64,000 nucleotides of DNA, from NCBI GenBank assembly GCA_039619475.1, contig CM077116.1:167479363-167543362 (forward strand). Reading direction: 5' to 3'. Under the pieces are notes generated by a model, which saw only the letters and a program-made list of their open reading frames with translations, was not told the DNA's origin and searched no databases. The translations under genes and the position numbers were made by a program. This document shows positions 12,946 to 23,833 of the stretch, piece by piece (within the stretch, counting starts at the first letter, position 1; every line of letters begins with the position of its first letter). The DNA is from Icerya purchasi. Its lineage: Eukaryota; Arthropoda; Insecta; Hemiptera; Monophlebidae.

Positions 12946-13460
12946 GTCAGTAGTGAGAACTGGAGACTATGGGATTGTAACGTCCCGAACCCAAAAGTTT
13001 GTGCAAGGTGCAGAAACGAACCTCGTTCACACGGTGCCAGAGTTCAGAATGTCAGTTTTTAATCTCTAAATCCAGTTTTCTTCCGGAGCTCCAAAATTTA
13101 TCCCAGCCTGAAGCTCGCAACGATGTACATTTTTAATAATCTGGAGGAACTTTCAAAATCTAATCCGAATTAGTATCTAGAGGATTTAAAATTCAAACCA
13201 ATCTGACGCTCTTTGCGCTATTCTCAACTGATAATCCGAGCACGAGTCCCTGAAAAGGCTCCGAACCCTTGCTTCTTAAACTGAGCCTGTCTGGTAGTCC
13301 GGAACTACCTCTTAAAAGTTAACCAAAATAATTTATATCTGAAACCCGAAACTAACCTTAGCTTCTACTTGCTCCCTATTTTTCCTATCTACGTTTTCTT
13401 TAAGTATTAAAAATAAACCGAAAATTTACATCGAAATCCCGAAACATCCCCTTAGTTCTG
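12946..13460 (+). repeat. Left arm of large inverted repeat
   Basis: This arm pairs with the reverse complement of 14645-15125. Matching blocks in order include AGTAGTGAGA, GTGCAGAAAC, GGTGCCAGAGTTCA, TTTTCTTCCGG, GCCTGAAGCT, GGAGGAACTTTCAAAATCTA, CAATCTGACGCT, TTTATATCT and TAAGTATTAAAAATAAA. Divergence is high (about 25 to 30% by eye) with indels. It contains TGTAACGTCCCGAAC at 12976, which resembles the start of an LTR. Confidence 0.8.
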
Positions 13461-14644
13461 GACATTTTCGGTTAACTGTGATATAGATAAGTCGTGTGTT
13501 CTTGTGTTTAATTTATCGCTCTTTCACGTGTTGCTGAAAACTAGTTCGTGTATGTGTTAGTTTCTATGTTTATCTTTCGATTCTGAAGCAATTCCAGCCA
13601 TTGAAGTCGGACATTTCTTATCGATTAAATCAACAAAAGCAGCTCATCGAACAACGCCTCCCCGACATCATTCAATCAACTTGGAAACTCACTTACATAC
13701 GCAACAAAAACTCGAGGTAAAACCAGCTCGTTAACCTCCTTTTCCCATCGGTTTTCAACTGCATCCTTGATTACAAAATGCGCGATTATCTTATATCGTA
13801 ATTATGAACCCGGCAATTATCATCGCTGCTAGCGTAATCAAAAATCAAATTACATCTAAAGACTCCAGAACTGGCAGATGAATTAATTGAATTAAATGCA
13901 AGAGGCTAACGAACTCAACAAAAAATAAATAAATTAAATGATAAAAAAATAATGCTATATGTGCGACAGGCAAAAAAATAAAAGGTGCAGGATGAGAGAC
14001 ATGAGGTTAGTTTCTGGTAATGGAATGGTATATTTGGATTTTTTTTTTTGCACACCCATTTTGAAAATTTGGAAACGAATGATCGAATAAGAGTAGTGTG
14101 ATAAGTCAGGGCCGGGTAAGGTTAGTATGAAGATTCCATACAGAACAAATAAAAATAAATTAAAAAGAAAAAAGTTATGCATGGTCGAAAAAAGAGCGGT
14201 TGAACGGAAAAGGGGTTTATTTTTGGAAATGTTAAATTATACTTAGACTGATTCTATAATACTTACGTGAAATCGGAATTTTTGAAAACGGATCACCGTA
14301 TAGGTACGAAGCGAATTCCTCTGCGATTCTCGAAAAAACAGGATTGGGATTAGAATGATAATAAAGAAAGTTCAACAAGTGACTATACCGGACGTCTATG
14401 ATAATGCGTATATATACATGCGAGGTGTGGTTTATAAAAGCTATATGATGGAACAGAGAATACATGAACCGTAAGATCCGGTTTCAACGACGTTTACATG
14501 TGCGGAAACGGACAGTGCGCTTTCGCCATGGCTGCAGCTATGGCATATACAAAAAAAAAAAATTAAAAAAACATTATGGACTGGGAAAAAGTTTTGGGGT
14601 GTGAACAATTAATTTTTACTTTGAATTATATACGATCAGTAAAA

Positions 14645-15125
14645 GGAGAAAAGAGATTAAGCTTAATTCCAGGTTTTCGATGTGAATTCTCGATTTATTT
14701 TTAATACTTACTCTTTGAAAATAAAAAATATAACGTACAATTGGAAAAAAAGGAGGCAAGCGCGAGCTGTTAGTGGTTTTAGATATAAATTTTCAGTTGA
14801 TTTTTAAAATGGTTTGGATTATCAAACGAGCTTAGTCTAAGGGGTAAGAGTTGAGACCCTTTGGTTGGGAATAACAGAAAAGCGTCAGATTGGGTTGAAT
14901 TTTAAGTCCCCGGGTAGTAATTAGAGTTAGATTTTGAAAGTTCCTCCGAATTATTGAAAATTTGCATCACTAGAAGCTTCAGGCGGGGATGAATTTTGAG
15001 ACCCCGGAAGAAAATTTGGGTTAGACTTTGAAAACTAATACTTGGATTTGAACTCTGGCACCATGAACAAGGTTAGTTTCTGCACTCTGTACAAGCTTTT
15101 AAGGCATCAGTCTCTCACTACTTAA
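14645..15125 (-). repeat. Right arm of large inverted repeat
   Basis: This is the inverted partner of 12946-13460. The two arms enclose a unique centre of about 1.2 kb (13461-14644) in which no coding motif was recognised. Possible origins are a foldback or long-TIR DNA element, or two copies of an LTR lying head to head. I could not decide between them. Confidence 0.8.
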
Positions 15126-15686
15126 GTCATTTGGTCATTTAAAAAAAATCATCCTCGTAACTTGCTCATTCTTTTATCGCATACATACTTCAAAGCAACA
15201 ACGTATTAAACATAAATGAGGTATTCTTTGTTTTTTCTAAATTTCGATTTTCTAATGCACCGCGTTTGCTTTTTCTTCAAGAGAACTAATGACAATAAGA
15301 ATCTTTAGTTCCGTTCGAATTATCCACTAATAATAACTTTCGAAAATTATCATTTTGTCTTTTGACAAGAACTACAAATTGTTTTCATATTACTGATTCG
15401 GCGTTTTTGAAATATTTGAACTTGCACAGTAGCATGTGCTTAGAGTTCTACTTATCCACAGTAGTATCTGTAGTGTTATTCCTACGCTGTTATCCAGAAT
15501 GTTAGGAATTTTCAGGTACATTACATTTAGTCAAGTACAAACGTTAAGAGCAACAATAGAATGCTGAAGGTTTGCTGGTTTCCCGTTTAATCTTGATGAC
15601 TGATCATGAATTCTACGTTAACTTTATAATATTTTTAACTCTAAAAAAAAGAGAAAAAAATTATCCTACAAAATAAATAAAGTACT

Positions 15687-15990
15687 TTTTTTTTTACCCC
15701 CCTTAGGTTTGCTACCAGAGAGGATTAGCCCGGCAAAATGGAATAGACGCATGGAATAGAATAGAAATTATATTTTTATTTTGTCGACAATGGAATCAAG
15801 GAACACAACTAGAACAGGAACAACTAAGAGAATAGGTAGAGAAAGAACATAAGAGGTGTTGAAAGGAGCAGGAAGACCAAGCTTTAAAAGATGATAATAA
15901 AGTAACTCGCGCTCGCGAGATAAACCGGAATACTCGAAGAGCACGTAATTCATACCACAAACATACTGGGAACCTTTAGGATGATCCAAT
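15687..15990 (-). mobile_element. 5'-truncated LINE copy, abundant local family (C-terminus)
   Basis: The minus strand shows CGMNYVLFEYSGLSRERELL, LGLPAPFNTSYVLSLPILL and FLDSIVDKIKI, then a stop, a short 3' UTR and a poly-A tail (poly-T at 15687-15697). It is the C-terminal cysteine and tail segment of the RNase H-bearing LINE family that recurs at 22.5, 28.5, 32.4, 37, 40, 41.7, 55.6 and 57-61 kb. Confidence 0.8.
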
Positions 15991-16371
15991 GGATAACGAG
16001 GAGATGCAATACTTTTCTATTAATCTGTATACATGTTTTACACTGTTGTCTTAGTTTGGCATTATTTACAGTGTGTACCTGTTACCCGTAATAAAACGAA
16101 CAGTGCGCTAAAAATTTGCTTATAGTATCCATTATTAGCGCCACAAGGTGCATTTATGGACTTAGAGTAATAATAATAATAATAATAAAATATATGGAAT
16201 AAAAGAATTTTTCAAATTTAATGGTTCTTTTTATAGTTTCTCTAATTTTTTACACCTCCTTATTATTTGCTTTTTAAAGTTTTTTTTTTTTTTTTATTAT
16301 TATTTTTTTTTTTTTTTATACTAGGTGTTTTTAATTGCTATGATTATTACACCCAGTGTCAGGTAGGTATT

Positions 16372-19011
16372 TTAAATGCTGGTTGTTAAGTTTAGTTTTC
16401 TAATCAGGGTAAGAATTTTTTTAATTTCGTCTTGGTCGTCAGGGATGGTTGTATTATTTAAAGGGATTTTTAGTTCTAGACGCATTTGATTAATGTTAGG
16501 GCATTCGTAAAGAAGGTGTTTGACTGTGATGAGGGTGGAGTTGCAGAACTGACAAGGGGGTTTATCGACTTTTTGGAAGAGGTAATTATGGGTTAGTTTC
16601 GTATGTCCAATTCTAAGCCTGGTGATTATTAATTCTTCTTGACGATTTAGTTGGGAGAGGTTTTTCCAAGGTTGTACGGATTTTTTGTGTTGAAATAATT
16701 TGTTATGGGATTTTGTGTTCCATGATGTTTGCCAATTTGATATTTCAGTTTGATTTAGTAAATGTTTGATGTCCATGGCTGTGGTGGAGGTTACAGGAGA
16801 GGGTGTAGAGGCGGTTTTGGCCAGGTTATCTACTATTTCGTTTCCCTGGATTCCGATATGACTAGGTATATACATTAATTTGATATTAATATTTCGAGAT
16901 TTTAGCTTGTTTAGTTGTTGGTGAATATCTTGGACAAATTTGTCTGTTGAAAAAATGTTCAGGATAGATGTTAGTGAGCATACTGAGTCGCTTTGGATTA
17001 GGTAATTTTTGCTTTTTCCTTTCGTTTTTATGCTTTTCAAACAGTGAAAAATTGCTATTAATTCAGCTGTATAGTTGGAAGAGCATTTATGAAGTTTGAA
17101 GTTTTTAACCTCTCCATTGATAGAAAAAGCATATCCAGTATATTGATTTCCGATTTTTGACCCATCTGTAAAACATGGCACATAATTTGGAAAATTAGTA
17201 ATTTTTTCGTGATAACGATTTTTAATTATATAGTGTGGGACTTCGGATTTACTGTAGTTTATTAAAGAAAAATCTATGTCTGGGGTTTGTAATAACCAGA
17301 ATGGAAATTTTGGATATTCTTGGTTCAGGTTTGAAAAATTGAGCTCATTATTTTTTAGAAAAGACAGAAAATCGGTGATTGGTTTTTCAGCCTGCCGCGA
17401 AGGGTTTTTATTGTACGAATTTATCAAGTTTTGTATTGGATTTGTTGGGTTAGTTATAGCAGATAGGAGGAACCTGTTTGTGATCAAATTTTTCCTAAAT
17501 TGTGGGGGAAGTTCAGCTGCTTCGCAGAAAATACTATCTATTGGTGAGGATCGTAAAGCTCCAATACACATTCGTATGGCTGCGTTTTGTATTGGTTTTA
17601 TGATGGCCAAGGTTTTGTCGGATACGTTATTGAGAGCTGGATATCCATATTCGATTTTACTCCGAATGAGAGATCTATATAATTGCATTAGTAATTTTCT
17701 GGATGGATCGTATTTGGGCTTATTAATAGTTTTAATTATATTGAGGGTTTTCATTAAGTCTTTTTTAAGTCCTAGATAGTGAAGAGTCCAAGATAATTTA
17801 CTGTCAAAGGTTAGCCCAAGAAATTTAGTACATGGTTTGACTTCGAGAGTACGTCCATTGAATTTAAGAGTTGGTTTTTGGGATTTATACTTTCTAGTAA
17901 ATAAAACACAGTGAGTTTTAGATTCTGAGAAGACTAATCCATTTATATCCGCCCATTTTTGGAGGAGATCTAAGGTGTCTTGTATAACTTTTTGAGCAAT
18001 GTTTAAGTTATTTGTACATATTGAGATGTTTATGTCGTCGGCAAAAATTCTTAGTGACACTGGACGTGGGACAATTTCTTTTATGCTGTCTATAAGTAGT
18101 ATGAATAAGATAGTGCTTAACACTGATCCTTGTGGAACACCGTTTTCAATAGTGTGTAAGTGGGAATATGTATTATTAACTCTTACTCTAAACGTTCGGT
18201 CAGTGAGAAAGTTTATAATGAAGAATCCGAGGTGTCCTCTTATTCCAATAAGATGAAGTTTTTGAATAATTTTGAAACGCCAAGCTTTGTCATAGGCTTT
18301 TTCGAGGTCGAAGAAGATAGACAGTACGCTTTGTTTGCTGTGGAATGCATTCAGGACTTCGTTTTGGAGGCTGAATAGATGATCTACGGTTGACCTTTTT
18401 TTCCTAAAACCACTTTGGCAGGTGCTTAACGCTTTATTTTTTTCGATGTACCAGATTAGACGTTTACTAACCATTTTTTCTAATATTTTGCACGGAACTG
18501 GTGTTAGGGATATTGGACGATAACTAGACGCAAGGGAGTTATTTTTTCCAGGTTTCAGGATCGGAATTATTGTAGCTGTTCTCCAAGAGGAAGGGAAGGA
18601 ATCAGACGTCCAGATTTTATTGTAAAGATTTAAAAGGTTTATTTTCGATTGGTCTGACAGATGTTTTAGCATGAACGGGTGGATGTCGTCTGGCCCGGGA
18701 GAGGAGTTTTTGATGTTGTGATTTAATACCTGGTTAAGTTCTTCAATAGAAAAGGCAGCGTTGTATTCTTCTGAGTTATTTGACTGAAAATTTAATGAAC
18801 TTGATTCTATGGACGATTTGAGATGTTGGAATGTGGGATGATATGAATTTGTCGCGGAAACTTTTGCAAAATTTTGTGCTAGGTGGTTTACAATATCATT
18901 TGTACTAGTTAAAATATTGTTTTCCAGTTGGATATATGGGATATTTAAAGATGTGAAGGAACCTTTGAAAATACGTATTTTTTTCCACGTCAGATTAATT
19001 TTATTGTACAA
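16372..19011 (-). CDS. LINE ORF2, reverse transcriptase and RNase H part
   Basis: The open frame has 879 codons. The RT domain spans about residues 130-400: SYRPISLTPVPCKILEKM near 163, FFDLEKAYD near 234-242, NGVPQGSVLS near 290-299, and the catalytic FADD at 323-326. RNase H follows at about 608-736 with an intact acidic tetrad (D616, E650, D675, D728; motifs CFTDGSK, SNYTAE, QSDS, GNEIVD). A CX2CX8HX4C block (C820, C823, H832, C837) closes the protein. The listed first codon is TTG, so this is not a natural start: the frame is the continuation of the endonuclease ORF, which it overlaps by 11 bp in another frame. One small indel near 19005 therefore separates endonuclease from RT. Confidence 0.9.
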   Translation of the reverse strand: MYNKINLTWKKIRIFKGSFTSLNIPYIQLENNILTSTNDIVNHLAQNFAKVSATNSYHPTFQHLKSSIESSSLNFQSNNSEEYNAAFSIEELNQVLNHNIKNSSPGPDDIHPFMLKHLSDQSKINLLNLYNKIWTSDSFPSSWRTATIIPILKPGKNNSLASSYRPISLTPVPCKILEKMVSKRLIWYIEKNKALSTCQSGFRKKRSTVDHLFSLQNEVLNAFHSKQSVLSIFFDLEKAYDKAWRFKIIQKLHLIGIRGHLGFFIINFLTDRTFRVRVNNTYSHLHTIENGVPQGSVLSTILFILLIDSIKEIVPRPVSLRIFADDINISICTNNLNIAQKVIQDTLDLLQKWADINGLVFSESKTHCVLFTRKYKSQKPTLKFNGRTLEVKPCTKFLGLTFDSKLSWTLHYLGLKKDLMKTLNIIKTINKPKYDPSRKLLMQLYRSLIRSKIEYGYPALNNVSDKTLAIIKPIQNAAIRMCIGALRSSPIDSIFCEAAELPPQFRKNLITNRFLLSAITNPTNPIQNLINSYNKNPSRQAEKPITDFLSFLKNNELNFSNLNQEYPKFPFWLLQTPDIDFSLINYSKSEVPHYIIKNRYHEKITNFPNYVPCFTDGSKIGNQYTGYAFSINGEVKNFKLHKCSSNYTAELIAIFHCLKSIKTKGKSKNYLIQSDSVCSLTSILNIFSTDKFVQDIHQQLNKLKSRNINIKLMYIPSHIGIQGNEIVDNLAKTASTPSPVTSTTAMDIKHLLNQTEISNWQTSWNTKSHNKLFQHKKSVQPWKNLSQLNRQEELIITRLRIGHTKLTHNYLFQKVDKPPCQFCNSTLITVKHLLYECPNINQMRLELKIPLNNTTIPDDQDEIKKILTLIRKLNLTTSI

Positions 19012-20077
19012 TTGACTTCATCAAATTAGTCCAGCTTTCTCTTTGTTTGAGTAAATTTATTTGGCGTGCACGGGCGCGTTTTATCTTAAAGTTTATTAAA
19101 TTTTCTTGTGAGGAATTTCTTTTAAACTTACGTAAAGCTTTTTTCCTGTCATTAATTGCTATTTTTAGTTCATCGCACCACCATGGTACTGTTTTCTTTA
19201 GAGTTTTATTGGATGATTTTGGAATGCTATCTTGGGCTGTTTTTATAACGGAATCAGTAAACGTTTTGACAATAGTTTCGACCTCGTTCACCTCAAAAAC
19301 TTCAGGAGTTTCGTTTGAAAACTCTGATTGTTGAAATAAATCTCTATAAAGGTTCCAATTTGCTTTATTTATTTGCCATTTGGGTTGTTTACGTGGAGTT
19401 TGGTTTTGGGTTTGAAATGGCATGCAAATACTAATGGGAAAGTGATCACTAAAGTACAAATCATCTTGTACTGACCATTGTAGCAAATGTGCTATATTTA
19501 TAGAAGAAAATGACAGATCGATTGCCGATGTATTGCCGTTTGATAAGTTGAAATGCGTGTGGGAGCCATTATTTAAAAGAAATGTATTATTTTTTGTTAA
19601 GAATTTATCGATAATATTTCCGCGATTATTTGAAGAGCTTGATCCCCATGTGTATGAGTGTGCGTTAAAGTCACCTAACACTATATATGGAGAAGGGAGT
19701 TGCTTAAATAGTCGCTCTAGCTCGTCGACCGTTATTTGTTGATGGGGAGGGATATAGATACTACAAATAGTGAGTTTCTTGGGAAAAAAGTAAGATGTGT
19801 CAATAGAGATGGCTATTGCTTGAAAATTTCCTAATTGAAGATTTATCTGGGTAGATGTTGTAGTATTTTTTACCAACAGGGCGGTTCCACCACAGGATAT
19901 TTCTCCTCCCGGGTAATCAAAACGGTATATATTATAATTTTTGAGTTTAAATTTGTGATGCGGTCGTAGGCGAGTTTCTTGGATAGCAACTACTGTTGGG
20001 TTGTGTTTGACTAGTATCGTTATTAGTTCACCGAAATGCGTTTTTACGCCACTTATATTCCATTGAATTAACTGCAT
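19001..20077 (-). CDS. LINE ORF2, apurinic-like endonuclease part
   Basis: This 358-codon frame begins with ATG and MQLIQWNISGVKTHFGELIT. The endonuclease/exonuclease/phosphatase fold motifs are intact: N7, QETR with E34, GDFNAH with D136 and N138, and SDHFPI with D211 and H212. The C-terminal part (about 235-358) is the basic linker leading to RT and stops at TAA after MKSIVQ. In related elements this linker runs on into RT without a stop, so the break is a frameshift lesion and not a gene boundary. Confidence 0.9.
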   Translation of the reverse strand: MQLIQWNISGVKTHFGELITILVKHNPTVVAIQETRLRPHHKFKLKNYNIYRFDYPGGEISCGGTALLVKNTTTSTQINLQLGNFQAIAISIDTSYFFPKKLTICSIYIPPHQQITVDELERLFKQLPSPYIVLGDFNAHSYTWGSSSSNNRGNIIDKFLTKNNTFLLNNGSHTHFNLSNGNTSAIDLSFSSINIAHLLQWSVQDDLYFSDHFPISICMPFQTQNQTPRKQPKWQINKANWNLYRDLFQQSEFSNETPEVFEVNEVETIVKTFTDSVIKTAQDSIPKSSNKTLKKTVPWWCDELKIAINDRKKALRKFKRNSSQENLINFKIKRARARQINLLKQRESWTNLMKSIVQ

Positions 20078-20384
20078 GTTTTTTTGTTTTTTTTTTACCT
20101 TTTTTTAAATGAAAAATTAAAATTTAGGGGTATTGTTAGAAGCGATGGGCATTTTTTTTTTTTTTTTTTTTAAACACGCGCGGATGACAATCTATCTACT
20201 TACAAACGTTATTTAGCATAAAAGTTACAGCTTATCTATAAAAAATAACTATATGTACAATGGTGATAGTTCGATGATTTGATTTTAGGTTCCGCGTACT
20301 CTATTAACAATATGATCTACTGTAAATCGGAATAAAGCGGTACAATCGATGCGCTCTCTACTAATTGCGATAAGATTGTTTTTA

Positions 20385-21178
20385 TTATGTTTGTGTGTCT
20401 GACTCGTATGTAGATCCGTATTCATCTGTTTTGTTATCAGACAATTCTTCTTTATTTGAATCGACGTGTTGGTTTATTAGTTTTTTCCTTAATTTAGTGA
20501 ATCTGGTTTTCATTGTTCTAGTTTTTATGAGCGGGTAGTTTTGTTCCAAAATTTGAATTACTGCTTCAATATTCTCGGTGAACTGTAAAACCGTTTCGAG
20601 AGGGTTTCTTTGGCCTTTGACCATGTCCATCATTAGCCGGAAGTTTGCGAAAGAAATAGGATATTCATTCTCTTTCAATTTATAGTTTTCTTCGATGGGT
20701 TTGAGTAGTTCAGTTATCGAAGTGGGATCCTCTTCAATTTTCATTTTTTTGGTTTTTTTCTGTTTCTTCTGGGGCGACGTAATAGAAATTGGTAGATTCA
20801 TTTCTGATTCGGAATGGTTTAATTTTACTAGTTTATTTTCAATACTCTCTGTGGGAGTCGGTTGTTGAGGGATAACCTTTACTTCATTATCGATATTACC
20901 TGAACTATTTAACGATGTGGTATCGGATGGAGGTGGTCTCTTTTTAGAGTGGTTTGTGGGTGTTATAATCTCTTTGGTTTCATCAACGATATCCATGCTT
21001 GTATTGTTTTCGGGTAGGGTTTGTGATTCGTCTTTTTCGTCTTGATTGTTGTAGGAGAATTCGCAGTTTTGAGAAGTATGCCCGAATTGATGGCATTTAA
21101 AGTTTATAAGCTTTTTTTTTCTTATAATTTGAACATTAAGTTTAAAATATTTGTTTACCGTTTCTAGTTTAAATGCTT
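20385..21178 (-). CDS. LINE ORF1 (gag-like), 5'-truncated
   Basis: The frame continues upstream of the first ATG at 20996. It includes AFKLETVNKYFKLNVQI and a single zinc-knuckle-like FKCHQFGHTSQNC, in which the first cysteine of CX2CX4HX4C is replaced. After this comes a polar, lysine-rich tail (SPQKKQKKTKKMKIEEDP near 20750) ending ESDTQT. It is the C-terminal part of an RNA-binding ORF1 protein. The N-terminal part is absent, in agreement with 5' truncation during insertion. Confidence 0.7.
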
Positions 21179-21270
21179 AAGCTAAAAATAATTAAAACAA
21201 TTTGTTACGAATACGTTAGTCATAAGCAAAATAAAAAAAATTAAACTGATAAATAACCCCATTTAACTAC

Positions 21271-21340
21271 CTTTAGTATTGTTTGCTAATAGGTTTTCAA
21301 ACAGTGATCCGGAATAACAAGCTTCTATGAAAAATACTAT
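21271..21340 (-). CDS. LGMN: Legumain-like exon E, catalytic cysteine exon
   Basis: The exon encodes IVFFIEACYSGSLFENL followed by LANNTK and one base of a valine codon. The EAC motif contains the catalytic nucleophile cysteine (residue 143 of the visible 198) and matches legumain MVFYIEACESGSM. The acceptor is TTTTGCAG and the donor GTAGTT. The sense-oriented I-type LINE begins about 90 nt inside the following intron. The exon is short (70 bp) and easily missed by gene prediction. Confidence 0.93.
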
Positions 21341-22440
21341 CTGCAAAAGAAGAACAAAAGTGCAATAAATAATAGTATTAATATAAAAATACGTAGTATA
21401 ATTTTAATTATTACATAAATTTTATACAAATTTACCTTGCTTATGGCTAAACAATTTCAGTCGGGTCAAAAAGAAAACTATCAAAGTTATTAAACTTGTT
21501 CACAAAAGGTTGGAAGAGGGTTAGCTCTGGAGACCGTATTACAACGGAGAAAGAAAAAGGCAACAAGCGAGCAAGGTGTTCGTCCCAAATGACTAGCCGC
21601 CGAGGAAAAGGGGTCACGGAAGGCAGAGCGAAGTCGCTAATGGGAAGGCAGCGAATGTCAGTGGTAGAGTAAACATATACCGCAGTTACTGTGAAAAAGG
21701 AAGAAGACGAGAAGTTGACTTCGAAAAATAAAAAGGTTGCTAGCAGTCGGCTCTAAAGATTACGCCCAGTCGAGATGCTTCTAAGAAACTATCGCCAGTT
21801 AACTATTTCAAGCGCCAGATTAGACGGTAAAATATTAACCCGTCATGCACAAGATTTTCTTTTTTTTTGTAACAATTATGTCATTTTCTTGATGATAATC
21901 TGAAACAGAAAGATGAATCGGCCTCAGAAAAATATCATCTTTTGAGAGCATACTGGTACTAGTGAGATACGTTGATCCTGCAAGTTTCAGACCTCTATCC
22001 ATTTTAGGTTTTGAATAAATCAAAAAAAAACGAAAAATCCGAAAATAATTTTTTTTTCAAAAACTGCTTAACCGATATGAATGAAATTTAGATGCATCGT
22101 AGAAATATATAAAGACTATACCCAGGAGAAAAAAAAGTACTGCTCATAATCATTATATTAATGCGATTTTTTCAGAATTTTTTTTTCCTTTATAATAATG
22201 TTTTCGTACAAGTTTGAAAACACTAATTTTTTTATGCCTTTTTTAATGTAGAATAACCTCTCAAATTTATAAATTGATCGAAAAGATACGCCATATTGAA
22301 AAAAAATAAAAAGTAATTTTTTGACATAAAAACCATTTCAATGTTTCTACCTTTGAAATAACTGAAATAAAGCTTATTCGATTAATTTATAAGTGAAAAA
22401 AACATAAAATATTCGAAACAATAATACGGAAACAATTTTT
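21341..22440. other. Intron sequence, no recognisable gene
   Basis: This is the 5' side of exon E. A GC-richer stretch at 21480-21830 looks like decayed transposon sequence without coding motifs. The remainder is A/T homopolymer-rich. Confidence 0.45.
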
Positions 22441-22449
22441 TAACGATCT

Positions 22450-23030
22450 TGTCGATTCATTGGCATGTCAAGCTGCAGTAAATGGCCGTTTCATAAACAG
22501 ATTCCCCTCCCAATGTCTTTGTCCACTCTTATCGTTTTCACCATGACTTTTGGACTGATCTTTATCCGTCTCTTTTCTCCAATCCTAACTCTTTTTACCT
22601 CGCTATACAACCCTCTCCACCTACTTCTTCCTGGTTTAATAATTTTCCCTGCATCAGCCGTTCTGTTATTTCTTCCACAATTCGCCTTCGCTTTAATCAC
22701 AGTCTGCTTTCTGTTTCCCTCTTTCGTTTTAATATTGTTCAGTCTCCCTTGTGTCCCTTCCATCCTCCTATCTTAAATTTGACTTGTGATGTAAATCACC
22801 TCCTATTCGAATGCTCATCTATCTCCTCAGAACGCGCAGTCCTTTATTCTAATTTGCTTGGCCTTGGCCTCCCGACCCCTTACTGTGCCCACTATATTCT
22901 TGCTCTTCCTTCTCCTTCTGTTGTTCCTATATTGGCTATCTTTATTTCTTCCGTTTCTAATCGCTTCCTGATTTAACTTTCAAGTCCCTACGTTTCACTA
23001 TTTGTTAGTCCTTTGTGCTGGGTAAATGTC
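22450..23030 (+). mobile_element. 5'-truncated LINE copy, abundant local family
   Basis: After several frame changes the plus strand reads LTCDVNHLLFECSSISSERA, LYSNLLGLGLPTPYCAHYIL and VVPILAIFISSVSNRFLI, then a stop. This is the same C-terminal block as at 60.6-61.2 kb. Upstream, the fragments LACQAAVNGRFINRF and FSPQSLFWL-type residues are scrambled by indels. It lies in the 2.5 kb intron between exons D and E. Confidence 0.75.
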
Positions 23031-23329
23031 CTAAGAGGCGATCTTTATAATATTACGAAAAAATTTTTATGTTCGGTGTTAAATAAATTATATTTAGAGT
23101 TATACATAATTTATTTTATTCGTATTACGTTATTTTCGAACGTATAATAATGATTTTTAATTAGTTTACATTGAGTCTGTCGTTGTTTGTATTTATATTT
23201 TCGACAATACACTAAGCAAACTAATTGGTCTATATGATGAAGGAACTGATAAGTCTTTATGAGGTTTCAGTATAACTTGGATAATAGATTCTTTCCACGT
23301 TTGTGAGAAATATCCCGTTCTCAATATAT

Positions 23330-23728
23330 ATATATATATATATATATATATCATCATTATATCCCTCAACCATTCGGTTGGCGGACAACCTATTCGCTCA
23401 GTTTAGATGTACCGATATAGGTTGTATACTAAGAAATTATTATAATATGCAACGCAGGTGTACACACACGCAAGACTACATTCGGAACTGACAGTAGCCG
23501 CTTGTTATCGCGCTAATAGTGCAGTCCCGTGTGGGTCTGCTGTGTACTGACTTAGCGCGCATATGATGGTATACGTGGTGGTTTGACATTGCCTTCCACA
23601 TGATTATTAGCGATTATTTATTTATTTATTTATTTAATTCTTGTAATAAGTTCGTCGTTGCTCGGGATCGAACCCGTAACCTCCATATCGGAAGTCAAGC
23701 GCTCTAGCAACTAGGCTATCGCGACGAC
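23330..23728 (-). repeat. tRNA-derived SINE, family A, copy 1
   Basis: On the minus strand the element begins at 23728 with a tRNA-like head. GTCGTCGCGATAGCC opens an acceptor stem that pairs with GCAACGACGA. The head has an A box (TAGCCTAGTTGCTAGAG) and a B box (GGTTCGATCCC). A body of about 300 bp follows and ends in GGTTGAGGGATATAATGATG and a (TA)n tail. The copy at 43926-44299 matches it throughout. It sits about 105 nt from the exon D donor. The anticodon region is not assigned. Confidence 0.85.
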
Positions 23729-23833
23729 ATACATATATATAGTACTAAACTTTTATTCGGTAAGTTTTTGACTACTTCTACGTTATAAGATCTTTACCTT
23801 GTACAATTTAAACAATAAAAATCATTTATTTAC

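Larger units (their letters stand above)
16165..21178 (-). mobile_element. I-type LINE, nearly intact, 5'-truncated in ORF1
   Basis: This is a sense-oriented (relative to the protease gene) non-LTR retrotransposon with an ORF1 remainder (20385-21178), an endonuclease ORF (19001-20077), and an RT-RNase H ORF (16372-19011). A 3' region ends in a (TTA)n tail at about 16168-16196, like the TAA-repeat tails of I elements. The 5' end lies about 90 nt from the exon E splice donor. It is the best preserved LINE of the window. Confidence 0.85.

Noticed and set aside
17276..17779. A 167-codon plus-strand open frame
   Set aside because: It is the antisense shadow of the LINE RT-RNase H frame and has no motif of its own.
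23641..23728. A genuine tRNA gene on the minus strand
   Set aside because: A and B boxes are present, but the anticodon arm does not pair well and the sequence is the head of a SINE that recurs at 44200-44299.
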